In this document: piece by piece, positions 9,691 to 23,600 of the stretch
Numbering within the stretch: position 1 is the first letter of the stretch
How the letters are laid out: each line of letters starts with the position of its first letter
DNA from: Fragum whitleyi
Taxonomy: Eukaryota > Mollusca > Bivalvia > Cardiida > Cardiidae
NCBI GenBank assembly: GCA_948146395.1
Contig: OX411546.1
Span: forward strand, 24,840,449 to 24,904,448
DNA length: 64,000 nucleotides
Direction: 5' to 3'
Made by a program: the position numbers and the translations under genes
Notes under the pieces: model-generated
The model's input: the letters and a program-made list of their open reading frames with translations, nothing else
The model's database searches: none
What the model was told of the DNA's origin: nothing

Positions 9691-12150
9691 AGCAAAACAT
9701 TAAAAAAACCAGTTGATAATGATCATCACGAACATTATCACCAGTTCTTGGTGTCTTGTCTACGCAATTGCCGTTATTAAATAAGTAATGATAGTCAGCA
9801 AAACATTAAAGAAACAATTGATAATGATCATCACGAATATTATCACCAGTTTTTCGTATCTTGTCTACGCAAATGGTATTAGTAAATAAGTAATGATCGT
9901 GAGCAAAACATTAAAAAAACAGTTGATAATGATCATCACGAACATTATCACCGGTTTTTGGTGTCTTGTCTAAGCAAATGATATTAGTAAATAAGTAATG
10001 ATAGTGAGCAAAACATTAAAACAAGAGGGCCATAGTGGCCCTTAATCGCTCACCTGAATGAACTGTCTAAAATTTTCAAAAGAAGAATGAGAAATAGAAT
10101 GATGAATGACTGAGCTTAACAAAGCTGTTGCTTCTATACAACTTGAGAATCCCTTTTTTACAATTTTAAGGTTGACTAACAAGGATTTTTATAATTGATT
10201 TCGTGACCTATTTTTTAACCCCAGATGACCCAATTTTGATCTCATCCAAGATTTCATCTAGACAATCATTCTAGAGTGCATACAAGGTATTTCTTAGATT
10301 TGACCCAGTGACCTAGTTTTTGACCCAGGTTAACCCAATTTCGAACTCATTCAAGATTTCATCAAAACAATCATTCTGACCAAAATTCAGGTTGATCTGG
10401 CAATAAACGTGGCCACTAGAGTGCCTTCAAGGTTTTTCTTAGATTTGACCCTGTAACCTAGTTTTTGACCCCAGTTGACCCAATTTCGAACTAGTCCGAG
10501 ATTTCATTAGGACAATCAATCATTCTGACCAAAATTCAGGTTGATTGGGCAAAAAATGTGGCCTCTAGAGTGCATACAAGGTTTTTCTTAGATTTGACCC
10601 CGTGACCTAGTTTTTGACCCCGGTTGACCCAATTTCGAACTCATTCAAGATTTCATCAAGACAATCATTCTGACCAAATTTCAGTTGATCAGGCAATATA
10701 CAGAGCCACAAGAGTGCCTACAAGGTTTTTCTTAGATTTGACCCTGTGACCTAGTTTTTGACCTCGGTTGACCCAATTTCGAACTTGTACGAGATTTCAT
10801 TAGGACAATCATTCTGACCAAAATTAGGGCAAAAAATGTGGCCTCTAGAGTGCATACAAGGTTTTTCTTAGATTTGACCCTGTGACCTAGTTTTAGACCC
10901 CAGTTGACCCAATTTCAAACTCAATTAAGATTTCATCAAGACAATCATTCTGACCAAAATTCAGGTTGATCCGGCAAAAAATGTGGCCTCTAGAGTGCAT
11001 ACAAGGTTTTTCTTAGATTTGACCCCGTGACCTAGTTTTTGACCCCAGTTGACCCAATTTCGAACTCATTCAAGATTTCATCAAGACAATCATTCTGACC
11101 AAAATTCAGGTTGATCCGAAAAAAAATGTTGCCTCTAGAGTGCATACAAGGTTTTTCTTAGATTTGACCCCGTGACCTAGTTTTTGACCCCAGTTGACCA
11201 AATTTCGAACTCGTCCGAGATTTCATCAAGACAATCATACTGACCAAAATTTAGGTTGATCCGGCAAAAAATGTGGCCTCTAGAGTGCATACAAGGTTTT
11301 TCTTAGATTTGACCCCATGACCTAGTTTTTGACCCCAGTTGACCCAATATCGAACTTGTCTGAGAATTTATCAAGACAATCATTCTGACCAAATTTCAAG
11401 TTGATCAGACCAAAAAAGTGGCCTCTAGAGTGCATACAAGGTTTTTCTTAGATTTGACCCCGTGACCTAGTTTTTGACCCCCAGTTGACCCAATTTCGAA
11501 CTCGTCCGAGATTTCATCAAGACAATCATTCTGACCAAAATTCAGGTTGATCCGGCAAAAAATGTGGCCTCTAGAGTGCATACAAGGTTTTTCTTAGATT
11601 TGACCCCGTGACCTAGTTTTTGACCCCAGTTGACCCAATTTCAAACTCGTCCGAGATTTCATCAAGACAATCATACTGACCAAAATTTAGGTTGATCCGG
11701 CAAAAAATGTGGCCTCTACAGTGCATACAAGGTTTTTCTTAGATTTGACCCCATGACCTAGTTTTTGACCCCAGTTGACCCAATTTCGAACTCGTCCGAG
11801 ATTTCATCAAGACAATCATTCTGACCAAAAATCAGGTTGATACGGCAAAAAATGTGGCCTCTAGAGTGCATACAAGGCAAATGTTGACGACGGACGACGC
11901 ACGACGCACGACGGACGACGGACGACGGACATCCACCTAACCACAATAGCTCACCATGAGCACTTCGTGCTCAGGTGAGCTAAAAAACAGTTGATAATGA
12001 TCATCATGAACATTATCACCAGTTTTTCAGTTTTTGGTGTCTTGTCTACGCAAATGATGTTAGTAAATAAGTAATGATAGTGAGCAAAACATTATAGAAA
12101 CAGTTGATAATGGTCATTACAAACATTATCACCAGTTCTTAGTGTTTTGG
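9691..12150 (+). repeat. 105-bp tandem array, interrupted by A3
   Basis: AGCAAAACATTAAA recurs at 9691, 9797, 9902, 10007 and again (diverged) at 12082, giving 105-106 base spacing. Each unit has ACAGTTGATAATGATCATCA and a ...CACCAGTTTTTGGTGTCTTG segment. The family A element at 10022-11971 lies inside one unit. The array has no relation to the 145-bp units of that element. Confidence 0.85.
10022..11971 (+). mobile_element. Family A element, copy A3 (most complete)
   Basis: The 5' cap is ACAAGAGGGCCATAGTGGCC (hairpin GGGCCATAGTGGCCC) then CGCTCACCTGA. The core has about eleven units with the landmark CCTAGTTTTTGACC at 10458, 10606, 10750, 10886, 11031, 11176, 11321, 11466, 11612 and 11757, i.e. 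mostly 145-base spacing. Then come a GACGGAC-rich stretch, ACCACAATAGCTC, and the 3' hairpin GAGCACTTCGTGCTC followed by AGGTGAGCT and an A-run. The neighbouring 105-bp units show the empty site, so insertion was into a run of A. Confidence 0.8.
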
Positions 12151-13254
12151 CTATGCAAGTGAACAATTATAATTCTTTAGGAGGTTTTATGTGCAGGAAT
12201 AGTTTCACAAAATATGTGAAAGTGTCAAATGCTGTTTTTTTTTAAATTCAATTGGAAAATGTGACATTTTTAAATGGACAGGCCATAGAAATATGTTACT
12301 AGTTTTATGATACAGTGTAGTGCTCAGCTTAATTGGATGTAATGACTACATGTAACAGATAAGCTAATCATATTATTGTTAGAATGAAATGAATGACACT
12401 ATGAAATAAACTTGCAGGGGTGAAATTATCCTTAAACATACATATTCTTAAAAAGAGGAATTAATGTAAAGGCTCAAGTTTTAATTTGATAGTGAGAAAA
12501 TTTGAATGACGATTGACATGCAAGATCATATTATAAAAGCAATGAGTGATAAAATTAACATTTCCTTCATTATTATATACTCACAAGCAATGAAAACACA
12601 CCACCTGAATTTTTTCTCAAAAATTTATTTAATGTACTAAAACTTCAGACATGAATAATACCAATCTAAATTAATTTGCAATGGACCATTCACTTATCTT
12701 ATATCTGCAAAGTTGGTTTGCAAACCCTTTAGATTTTTTGGTAAAATAACCTCTAACTCAGTACAAAGTGGTGGCAATACATTTGTGGAACGGTAACCAT
12801 AGTCTAAACAGTTGATTGGTGCATAGGCTCACGCTCATTAATTTTTAGGTCTACACCGTATCCTCGGCGTGCCTGATAGACCTCAATATGTTGTTTGGAG
12901 TTCAAATAACTCGAAAACACGAGTACGAAAATGTTATTTACAATTCTTTGATTTCAATGAAAAAAAAAACCTTCTGTTCTTTGTTGATACCATACCAAAC
13001 CTAAGTTGAGATCACTTTACTGCTTTTTGCTTTTTAATGACCAGCAAACAAACAGAGACGTCTTGATTGATGTTAAGACATGCGATGTCTACATGTTCTT
13101 TTATGGGTTAAAAGACGATAAAAAAGTAGTTGAGGACAGTTTGTGCAAGTTTTTTGGTTGGTGTGTTTTCATTGGGCTTGAGTATTTGTCAATTGAATAA
13201 GTAACAGTGACAAAGAAATATTCATATTTCTTTTTCTTTTAAAAGTACATGTAT
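12151..13254. other. Region downstream of the BEN gene
   Basis: No gene recognised. A minus-strand AATAAA-type signal lies near 12627, which would imply a long 3' UTR for the BEN gene, but this is uncertain. Confidence 0.3.
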
Positions 13255-13330
13255 TGTTGGCAGGAGGTACAGACAAGGATCAGATTGCATGTAAGCATAG
13301 TCTGCTCTTAGTCTATATCACCAACTCTTC
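13255..13330. repeat. Fragment related to the TTAACCCTT MITE
   Basis: GCAGGAGGTACAGACAAGGA then TCAGATTGCA matches the interior of the MITE at 26679-26928. The ends are missing. Confidence 0.4.
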
Positions 13331-13468
13331 TTATAAAACCATAGGTCTGAACATCTGTTTTTGTCTTTCAAAACAGAAAGTATATTAAAACCTTTCAGCT
13401 CTAATTGAATTTTCAAGGGTCACTATTTAGCATAAAAAAGGCAAATACAGGCTTGTAAGCAAGTTAAA

Positions 13469-14641
13469 TTAGCACAGTGAATTATTGATTGTTTTAATTG
13501 GGAACAAGGGTTTTCTGTTCACACGAGTTCTCATGCAGTTTCTTATTCCTGTATTGATTCCAGAAATGGCTTGTTTGATGAAAATTACGTCATTGTTGTA
13601 CACTTCTGTCAGGACATGTTCCACAGCGTGGCGTCTCCTTGGTGACAAAGGCATCTTTCCATAATTTCCGTAGTAATTTCGGCCCACAAGTTCCTGAGGA
13701 CGAAATAAACGCTGCACTATTTGCCATCCATATCCACCAGGATACGATAGCTGTGGTCTTAACTGATGTTGAAGATGTTTTGACACTCTAACTTCACATT
13801 CATGGGGAATAGTAGACATGTCATTATGGCTGGATATCTCAGCAAATGGGCCACTGTAGCTCTGTAATAAGGGATGGGGTTTAAGTATTTCTGCTGTGTA
13901 GACATCCATACTGGTGTTGCCTTTTTCTTGAATATTGTTATCAGGAGATGCATTAAATTCGTTTTCAAGTGTTAAAATCTGGTTTGTTATAGGGACTTGA
14001 ATATTTCCTAAAACAAAGGCATCTTCTGAAACCACAACTGGACAGTTGCTTTCTGCTGGGTCAATGACTTCTTCTTTTATGCCTGGCTCTATAATTATGT
14101 TTTGAACATTGGCACTAATGGTTTCTTCTATACTATCTGTCACTACACATTGTTCAACACTAGCACTGTTTTCTCCTTCATTGGTTGACTTAACCGTTGA
14201 GCCAATTTTCTCCAATTTTGCTGGGGTTGAAAATGAGTTAGAAAGTCCCTCTTGTAAAATTTTGCTTAATGTTACATCCTCTTGGACACTATGAATGGTC
14301 TCCTTAATACTTGGTATCAATGAAACTGGCTCTTTGAGGTCATTCACAGCTGAAGAAATATCGGCGAGAAGCTTGGCCAGGTCTTCCAGGGTTCTTCCTT
14401 TGGGGTCATAGGAAGCAAGAAGCTCATCCCTGTCTTGGAAGATGACTACTGGCTCAGTTTGTGTTCCGAAGGACCTCTTGTTATTCTGGTTGTCGTTGAC
14501 AAGTCCCCTCAATACTTCCGCTTGGTCTGTAGTGAGGTCACGGGTGTAAAAAGGCTCTCTCTGTGGGAGGGCTATAACATTTTCTGGGGTCGTTTCATTA
14601 GAGCCTTGGTGTAAAACCCGAACAAATCTTCCATTTGATCC
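13469..14641 (-). CDS. BEN gene exon 6 (terminal, BEN domain)
   Basis: The acceptor is ...tatataatcaacag|GGATCAAATGG and the exon runs 390 codons to the stop at 13469-13471. It includes an acidic, Ser/Thr-rich middle and the C-terminal BEN domain, followed by 17 residues ending TINNSLC. The reading frame is open 43 codons upstream of the first TTG/ATG-like codon, so the true limit is the acceptor. Confidence 0.8.
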   Translation of the reverse strand, partial: GSNGRFVRVLHQGSNETTPENVIALPQREPFYTRDLTTDQAEVLRGLVNDNQNNKRSFGTQTEPVVIFQDRDELLASYDPKGRTLEDLAKLLADISSAVNDLKEPVSLIPSIKETIHSVQEDVTLSKILQEGLSNSFSTPAKLEKIGSTVKSTNEGENSASVEQCVVTDSIEETISANVQNIIIEPGIKEEVIDPAESNCPVVVSEDAFVLGNIQVPITNQILTLENEFNASPDNNIQEKGNTSMDVYTAEILKPHPLLQSYSGPFAEISSHNDMSTIPHECEVRVSKHLQHQLRPQLSYPGGYGWQIVQRLFRPQELVGRNYYGNYGKMPLSPRRRHAVEHVLTEVYNNDVIFIKQAISGINTGIRNCMRTRVNRKPLFPIKTINNSLC

Positions 14642-17600
14642 CTGTTGATTATATAAGTAAATGAATTTGACATCATCAATTCAGTAAAATGAGCGTTCTG
14701 TTAATGAAAAAGGCAGATTATGCTTTTTTTCGGGAGAAGAGGATTTATACAAGATTTTGAAGCAAAAATAAGCCCTGCCCTGATACTCCCATTATTTAGG
14801 GTCATTCAAAATTTTCTTTCTACTTTAGAAGATGATCAAATGAACATTCATGTAATGTTTATATGAAAACAGTCCAATGATTTGGTAGGAGAATTTTTAT
14901 CAAGAGTTTATCATAAAAATAAGCCCCGCCCAGTCATGCCCATACGTAGGGGTAATTTACAATTTCTTGAACAACTTAAAACAGGGCCATCAAGGATCAT
15001 TTTTGCCATGTTTCTTTAAAATCTGGCTTTTGGTTAAGGAGGAAATTTTGGTTGAAGAAAAAGTTGACGCACACACATTAATTGATGTACACATGGTGGA
15101 CACTTTGCCATGACAATAGCTTGCTGACCTTTTGGCCAGTAGAGCAAAACAAGGGCACCACCTATTGGTGCTCTCGCAAGGCAGTAGAGTGCTGGATTTT
15201 GGATAAAAACCTCAGTCAAACAAGATGTGTTTGTGAAACACGAATGCCCCCGTAACGGCATTTTTTTTCAAAGTTTGACCTTGACAGATGACCTTGACCT
15301 TGCCACATGACTTTGACTTTGGTACCAGCGGATGCCTATCATTGAGAACTATCATCATGCCAAATATTAGCTTTGTATCTTGAATAGGCTTGAAGATATT
15401 GGCAAGGTTAAGTTTTCTGATTAAGTTTTCGGATGTTTTACCTTGACAGATGACCTTGACCTTGTCACATGACCTTGACTTTGGTACCAGCGGATGCGGA
15501 TCATTGAGATCTATCATCATGCCAAATATTAGCTTTGTATCTTGAATAGGCTTGAAGATATTGGCAAGGTTAAGTTTTCGGGTTAAGTTTTCGGACGTTT
15601 GACCTTGACAGATGACCTTGACCTTGTCACATGACCTTGACTTTGGTACCAGCGGATGCAGATCATTGAGATCTATCATCATGCCAAATATTAGCTTTGT
15701 ATCTTGAATAGGCTTGAAGATATTGGCAAGGTTAAGTTTTCGGACAGACGGACGGACAGACGGACGGACGGACAGACGGACGGACGGACAGACGGACAGA
15801 CAGACAGACGGACATGAGTAAAACAATATGCCCCCGATCTATCGATGCGGGGGCATAAAAATGAGCACAATTTGCACAAAATACATCTAGAGTCGTGTTC
15901 CTTGATAGTATGGGTTTCTTCTTTAATCGTGAACAAATGAATGCTTCAAATGTTAAATCTTAAAATGTCAAAGGTTATCGCATGAAAAAAAGGACGAGGC
16001 AAAAGACAAAGCAATACCTAAGGTTTGCTTCTAAAACAGACAAGCTAAACAAGAGGGCTGTTTCGCTCACCTGAGAAAAAAGCTTAATTACCTAGGTATG
16101 TCCAAGCAACCACAGAAAAAGAGATTTTCACTTATTCAATTAGATAACATTTGAAATAATCCTCCCCCTGGTCATTATTTATTTAAGCTTTTTTCATAAA
16201 AGCTCTGTGATCAGCTAATCTATGCCAGACTGATATACAGACTGAGTCTGAGACTGAGAAGCTTTCTTTAATGAGTTGATCAATCCATGTCAAATATAAA
16301 GGCTGTAGGGATTCAAAATTCTCAACAAAGCACTCCCCCAAGATGCTCTGCATCTACAGTCATGATTTTAGGTAATTCAATTAATGTCCATATGCTGATC
16401 ATCCATACCAATTTTCAAGTCTGTAGCACTCCTGGTTCATTAGGAAAAGTTTAAAGATTTCAAAAATGATCCAAAGTACTACCCCCTCCCCAAGACACTC
16501 AGCACCTGGTGCCCCTATGATCATGATTTCAGCTATTTTTATTAATGTCATTTTATTGATCACCCATTATGACAATTTTCAAGTCTGTAGGGTTCCTGAT
16601 CCAAGAGAAGAATAAGGTTAAAGATTTCAAAATTTATCCAAAGTACTACCCCCTCCCCCCTAATGCTCTGCATCTGGTGGCCCTACATTCATGATTTTAG
16701 CTATTTTATTTAAGATCCATATGCTTATCATCCATGCCAATATTGAAGTCTGTAGGGCTCCTGGTTAATTAGAAGATGAAGGTTTAAGTTACAAAATTTT
16801 CACAAAAGTACTACCCCCTCCCCCCTGGTGCTCCGCACCTGGTGGCATTAAATTCATGATTTTAGCTATTTTTATTAAGGTCTATGAGCTGATCCTCCAT
16901 GCACATTTTCAAGTCTGTAGGGCTTGTGGTTCAGAAGAAGAAGATGGTTAAAGATTATAAAATTTTCACAAAAGTACTACCCTCTCCCCCCTGGTGCTCC
17001 GCACCTGGTAATTCTACAGTCATAATTTTAGCTTTTTTTTATAAAGGTCCATATGCTGATAATCTATGCCAATATTCAAATCTGTCGGGCTCCTTGTTCA
17101 GAAGAAGGTTAAAGATTACAAAATTTTCACAAGAGTACTACCCCCTCCCTCCTGGTGCTCCCCACCTGGCAGCCCAACAGATATAATTTTAGCTATTTTT
17201 TTTAAGGTCTATGAGCTGATCCTCCATGCCACATTTGAAGGCTGTAGGGCTTGTGGTTCAGAAGAAGAAGAAGATTAAAGATTACAAAATGAACCCAAAG
17301 AACTCCCCCCTCCCCCAAAGTGCTCCGCACCTGGTGACCCAACAGATATGATTTTAGCTATTTTTATTCAGGTCTATGAGCTGATCATCCATGCCAAGTT
17401 TCAAAGCTGTAGGACTGCTTGTTCTAAAGAAGAATTTTAAAGATTTTCTTAAATTTTCAACTTTGGTTACCATAGCAACCAGAGTTTTTCACCGATTTCA
17501 TTTCTTTTTGCAATTTTGGAAGGGGACCACCTAGGGAACATTTCTGTAAAATTTGGTGTAAATTGACCAAGTAGTTTAGGAGGAGATTTCATATAAAGAA

Positions 17601-20600
17601 ATTGTTGACGGACGACGGACGGACGACGGACAAAAGATGACCACAATAGCTCACTTGAGCGCTTTGTGCCGGACATTGATAGGTCACAATAGCTCCCTTA
17701 AGCACTTTGTGCTCAGGTGAGCTAAAAACAAGAGGACAATTGGCCATATAGCACTCAACTTAGTTAATGTTTACAAAGATTGCAATATGCAAACTACTAA
17801 AAGTGCTTTTTAATGGTTTGACCCAATGGCCTAGTTAAAGAACCGTTTCGTTTTTGAACATGAACGAGTTTAAAGATATTTTTACAAAAAATATAACCTC
17901 TTGAGTGCAAACAAGGTTTTTGAAAGATTCGACCCTGTGGTCTGGTTTTTGACCACACTTGACCCTATTTCCAACTTGTCCCAGATACATGTATTATGTA
18001 GTTAATGTTTACAAAGATTGCAATATGCAAACTACTAAAAGTGCTTTTTAATGGTTTGACCCAATGGCCTAGTTAAAGAACCGTTTCGTTTTTGAACATG
18101 AACGAGTTTAAAGATATTTTTACAAAAAATATAACCTCTTGAGTGCAAACAAGGTTTTTGAAAGATTCGACCCTGTGGTCTGGTTTTTGACCACACTTGA
18201 CCCTATTTCCAACTTGTCCCAGATACATGTATTATGTAGGCACACATTTTAACCATATTTCAAGTTATTTGAGTCAAACATGTGGCCCCTAGGATGCATT
18301 TTGATCCCCCTTGTCCCAATTAGTCAAACATTTTGACTGACTTTTGAGCCCAATTTTTATCCTGTAGAGTGCACATAAGATTTTCAAAAAAATCAAGAGG
18401 CCCAAGAGGGCCTGTATCGTTCCACTGGCTTAAAAATCTCAAGATTTGAAAGATAGATATTGAAAATAGAAGGTAATGAAAGTGAACAGCATTCAGAAGG
18501 AATTCAGACTTTTTCTAAGTTGAAACTGACTTATGAAGGAATGAACTTATTTAACAAATATGTAAATTACAAGGAAGAAAACTATTTACATATCACTTTG
18601 AAACAAGAGGAACAGAATGACCCTGAACCGCTCACCTGAATTTCATTGATCCAGTGGATCTCATCCAATCCGTATTTCTTGAACAACTTTAGAAGAGGGT
18701 CACCCAAGGAACATTCTGGTAAAGTTTCATTGAAATCGGCCTAATGGTTGAGGAGGAGATGTCATTCAAAAATTTCGGGGTAAAAAAAAGCCTCAACCTG
18801 CCACACCCATATTTGGGGGTCAATCTAAATTTCTTGAACAACTTAAAAAGAGGGTCACCCAAAGAACATTCTGGTAAAGTTTCATTGAAATCAGCCCCAT
18901 GGTTCAGGAGAGGATGTAGTTCAAAGATTTTGGGGTCAAAAAGCCACGCCCTGCCACATCCATATTTGGGGGTCAATCCAAATTTCTTGAACAACTTTAG
19001 AAGAGGGTATTCAAGGAACAGTCTGGTAAAGTTTCATTGAAATTGGCCCAATAGTTCAGGAGGAGATGTCATTCAAAGATTTCAGGGTCAAAATAAGCCC
19101 TGCCCTGCCACGCCCATATTTTGGGGTCAATCCAAAATTCTTGAGCAACTTCAAAAGAGGGTCACCCAAGAAACATTCTGATAAAGTTTCATTGGAATCG
19201 GCCCAATGGTTCAGGAGGAGATGTCGTTGGAGATTTCAGGGTCAAAATAAGCCCCACCCTGCCACGCCCATATTTGGGGGTCAATCCAAATTTCTTGAAC
19301 AACTTCAAAAGAAGGTCACCAAGGGAACATTCTTGTAAGGTTTCAATAAAATTGGCCGAATGGTTTAGGAGGAGATGTCAGTCATAGATTTCAGGGTCAA
19401 AATAAGCCCCGCCCTGCCATGCCCATATTTGGGGGTCAATCCAAATTTCTTGAACAACTTTAGAAGAGGGTCACCCAAGGAACATTCTGGTAAAGTTTCA
19501 TTGAAATTGGTCCAATGGTTAAGGAGGAGATGTCGTTGAAAGATTTCAGGGTCAAAATAAGCCCAACCCTTCCACGCCCATATTTGGGGGTCAGTCCAAA
19601 TTTCTTGAACAACTTTAAAAGGGGGTCACCTAAGGAGCATTCTGGTCAAGTTTCGTCAAAATCCACCCACTGGTTTAGGAGATGGAGATAGTTAAAGAAA
19701 CGTTTACACACGCACAGACGGACACACGGACGCATGACAGACACCTGGCCATGACGATAGCTCGCTGGTCTTTGGCCAGTGGAGCTGAAAAAAAATGATC
19801 TCACTTTGGACCTAATTTGACCTTTTTTCAAACTTGTCCCAGCAATGATGGTATCAAATGTTCAGGCCAAGTTTTAAGACATTTAGACCAAAAATATTTC
19901 CTCTAGAAGTACTTAAGGATTTGATAAAATTTGACCTTTTGATCTTATCTTTTCTCACCTTGACCTTATTTTTTATACCACTTGAACCAGTTTTGAACTT
20001 ATCTAAGGACCAAATGAGACAAACATTCTGACAAAGTTTCAAGACATTCTTACGAAAAATGTGGCATCTAGAGTGCAATCAAGATGTTGACGCGATGGAC
20101 GACAGACGCAGAACACAATTTCATTGAAATTGGACAAATGGTTTAAGAGGAGAAGATTTTTAATTAGATTTCATAGTGAAAATAAGCCCTGCCCTTCCAC
20201 ACCCATTTTTGGGGGTCAAACAAAATTTCTTGAACAACTTTTGAACAGGGTCACCAAGTATCATCCATGCCATGCCTCATTTAAATCAGGCCAATGGTTG
20301 GTTTTGGAGAAAAAGATTTTTAAAAAAAGACCGTGTCCTGCTAAGCACATATTTGGGGGTCATTCAAAAATTTTTGAACAACTTTAGGAGAGGGTGACCT
20401 AAAGTTCATTTCAGCCTGTGGAGCTAAAATGCTTCCAGACTTAATAGTTAGAGTGATGGAAAACACACATGCCAAGTTTCATGAAGATATCTTCAATTAC
20501 ATCAGAGATATGACCAACACATTCAAAGGCCAACACCAAATACACCAGGGTGGTCGTAATCCCTTTTGGTTTTCTCTGAAAACAGCCAAGCTAATAAAGG

Positions 20601-23600
20601 ATTCCAGTCAGATCATTTACTCATTTCCCTGTTTTCAGCTACTTATCTTGCTAATATGTTAACAGTTATCCACACATTTGGATGGAGAGAATGTTGGAAT
20701 AGTATTTATGCCTTTCATTATGAAATATTCTCACTAAATTACATTGACCTTGCAATTCAGGGTTAGATATTAAGGCAATGTTTATAGTTTTGCTCAGAAA
20801 TTGTGCCATCAGTGTGATAAAAAGAAAAATTTTCTACCTTAATAATGCTTGTCTTTTGGACAGAAGACTCCTTGTCCTGTTTTTCTGTCTGTATTGGCAT
20901 AGCCTGAAAAAAACCAAAAAACAATTTATTATGGTAACAGCAACCATCATTTTTGCCTAATTTCATTGAAGTGCGCACATCAGACACTGCCCAATTACAA
21001 TGTTAATTCCCTCTGGCCATAAGCCAGCTCAGATTACAAGAGGACAGTTGGCCTCCAAAAATTCACCTGAGAGGCGAGACCTTAACAGCTGTAGTAAACA
21101 AGAGGACCTTGATGGTCATATTTTGCTCACCTGAATAAGCCAACCCATAACTTGTCAACCATGTTTTTGATACCAGAGATTGTTTAATGTACAATTTATG
21201 TGGTTTTGAAAGAAACAGTTCTCTGTTCTGCTATATTTGATTTTTCTTTTCAAAGTTTTCATAAATTTTCAACCTTATTGATGGAATTAAATACTTTTAA
21301 CAACTTAAATAGACTCTCACCCTAAAAAATATCCCAGCCTAGTCTCAGATTAATTGGCCCAATTGTTTAAGAGAAGATGAATTTCGCAGCATTTTTTTTA
21401 CATTTCTGTTACCATAGAAACTAGAGTTATTGATTGAATTAAACTTTTTACAACTAGAGAAAAGCTAAATTGACCCAATGGCTTAGACGAAGATTCATTT
21501 GTTTTAAGTTTTTCAGCGATTCTCGACCCTTAGTTATAATTGAAACCAGAGTTATTGATGGAATTAAATTTGTATAGCTTAACTCAATGAATATCCCTGA
21601 CTAGTTTAAGCTTGATTGGCTGGATGGGTGAACAAATGGACAGACAGAAAGACGGACAACAGACTGTGAATGATCACAATAGCTTGCCTTGAGCAGTTTG
21701 TGCTCAGGTAAGCTCAATAAAAACCAAACTCTTAAATTCCATATAAATAATAATAACTATTCTACTTTAAGTTTCAAGAAAATTGAGCCAAAGTAAAGAC
21801 ATTAAAATTTCTTTAGAGATTATGCAGATATAACAAAATGTCAGTTTTTGCGCTAAGTGGACAACAACAACAACACTAAGGCTGTAGCAAATCTTTTTTT
21901 CCTGATATCTGCCTGGATAACTGTGCCAAGAAATTGATCTCTTGGTGTATTAAAGCGAATAAGGTGTCCTTGATTCAATCCTAGCTTTTGCCCCAACTAG
22001 ACTGTTGCAAAGCAGACTATTACCCCACTACAAGTGCTTGTAAATAATGAAAAGCCGTTTTTACATTTAAGGGTCATAACCTTGTCAAGAATTAATGGAT
22101 CATAACCCAAATATCACTTGTTCATCTCTACCTTACACTGATCACATCTGTAAAGTAAAATAAAATCCGCCAATAAGTTGCTAAGGAATTGAGCTGACAA
22201 GTCAAAGCTACAGACTGATGACTGATGGACAGACCGTCCAAACAACTTATAAGCTGAATTCTATATACCCCTGAAACATAGTTTTGGGGGGACATAACTA
22301 AACCTGATCTCAATGTATAATATGCCATGAGGCCCAACATTCTAACAAACCTTCAAGACATTTAAATGTGGCCTCTAGAATTGTCACTCATTTTTCTTAG
22401 AATTGGCCCTGTCATATTAGGTTTGACTCAATTCAAACTCATCCGATATAACATGTCTTTATTCTTATTAGGATTCAAGGCAACTGAGCCAAAATGTGAC
22501 CTTTGGATTTGTCCAAACACAACCCACTTTCAACAAATATTCAGACTTGAGGCAGTGATCGGGAAAGAATTATTAGGGATGGGACAATGTCCCTTCAGTT
22601 TGCAAATTCAATGTGACATTTTGAAAATCAATGTGACAAATTTCAATTTTTGAAACGCCTTGTGGTTTTATTAACGCTTATCTGTTCGAAACAATGTGCT
22701 ATTTAAAGGCATTTAACATACATCTTTAAATATATACAGGCTTCCAGATGAAGTCGTACTTTCTTTTCTTTGCTAAACTCAAAGCCAATTTCTACAATTG
22801 ATTTCTTTCATGATGGCAAGAAACAATAAATACCCCCTCTATTCCGCAAGACACATATTAGAATTGCTTTTATTTCATTTTACACACATTTATATGTTTC
22901 TTTGATGAAATGAGGCAATTTGTTTAAAAAGTTTGATGACATAAAATTTCAAACTTCTCCCTGGCAGCATTCAATTTCTTTTCAGCTATTTCATAATTTG
23001 TATTTTTTTTTTTCATTTTTTATTTTGAAAATGCAGATAAAATAATTGAAAATTTGTGTTACATTGTTAAGTTTTGTAACCCAATTAAGCATGCATCCGT
23101 ACCAAAATTAGAATTTCAACATTTCGGACGCGAAAACCCATGACAATTCAGCATGATTGTTTCTTCTTGCTCTTTTTTGACTCTACACAAATTCTTTGTA
23201 TATTTCCTGCCCAAATATGCTAGTAGAATTCCAATTGCTTTGGATATTTTTCCTTTTCATAGTAAAATTACTTTTATTAAACAGGCAATTACCACCTGTC
23301 AATTGATGATCGCCGACGCTAGGCTTGCATTCAAACTGGAAGGAGCTAATTGCCAATTAGGGATTTCCAAATCTTTTTACTAATGTGGTTAAATATTTTG
23401 TGTGATCCAAGATAATTTAGAATTATTATTTGATAACTTTATTTCATGTCTAATCATTTTGAGATTAAAATAGATTCGTCCCAAGACTTTTTGTACTTTT
23501 TTTGGTGACAAAATTTGAATGGGACAAGGGCGCATTCATAGTGATAACAATGTGACATTTTGGATTTTAATGTGACTATGGCGCATGGCGCAAGCCTTTC

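Noticed and set aside
11758..11946. Minus-strand frame over the end of A3
   Set aside because: Low-complexity translation of the GACGGAC stretch (VVRRASCVVRR).
15212..15826. 204-codon minus-strand open frame
   Set aside because: It runs through three 162-bp units and the GACGGACA microsatellite of family C; no protein-like composition outside the repeats.
18689..19338. Overlapping frames on both strands in D1
   Set aside because: They are translations of the 154-bp units and shift with each unit.
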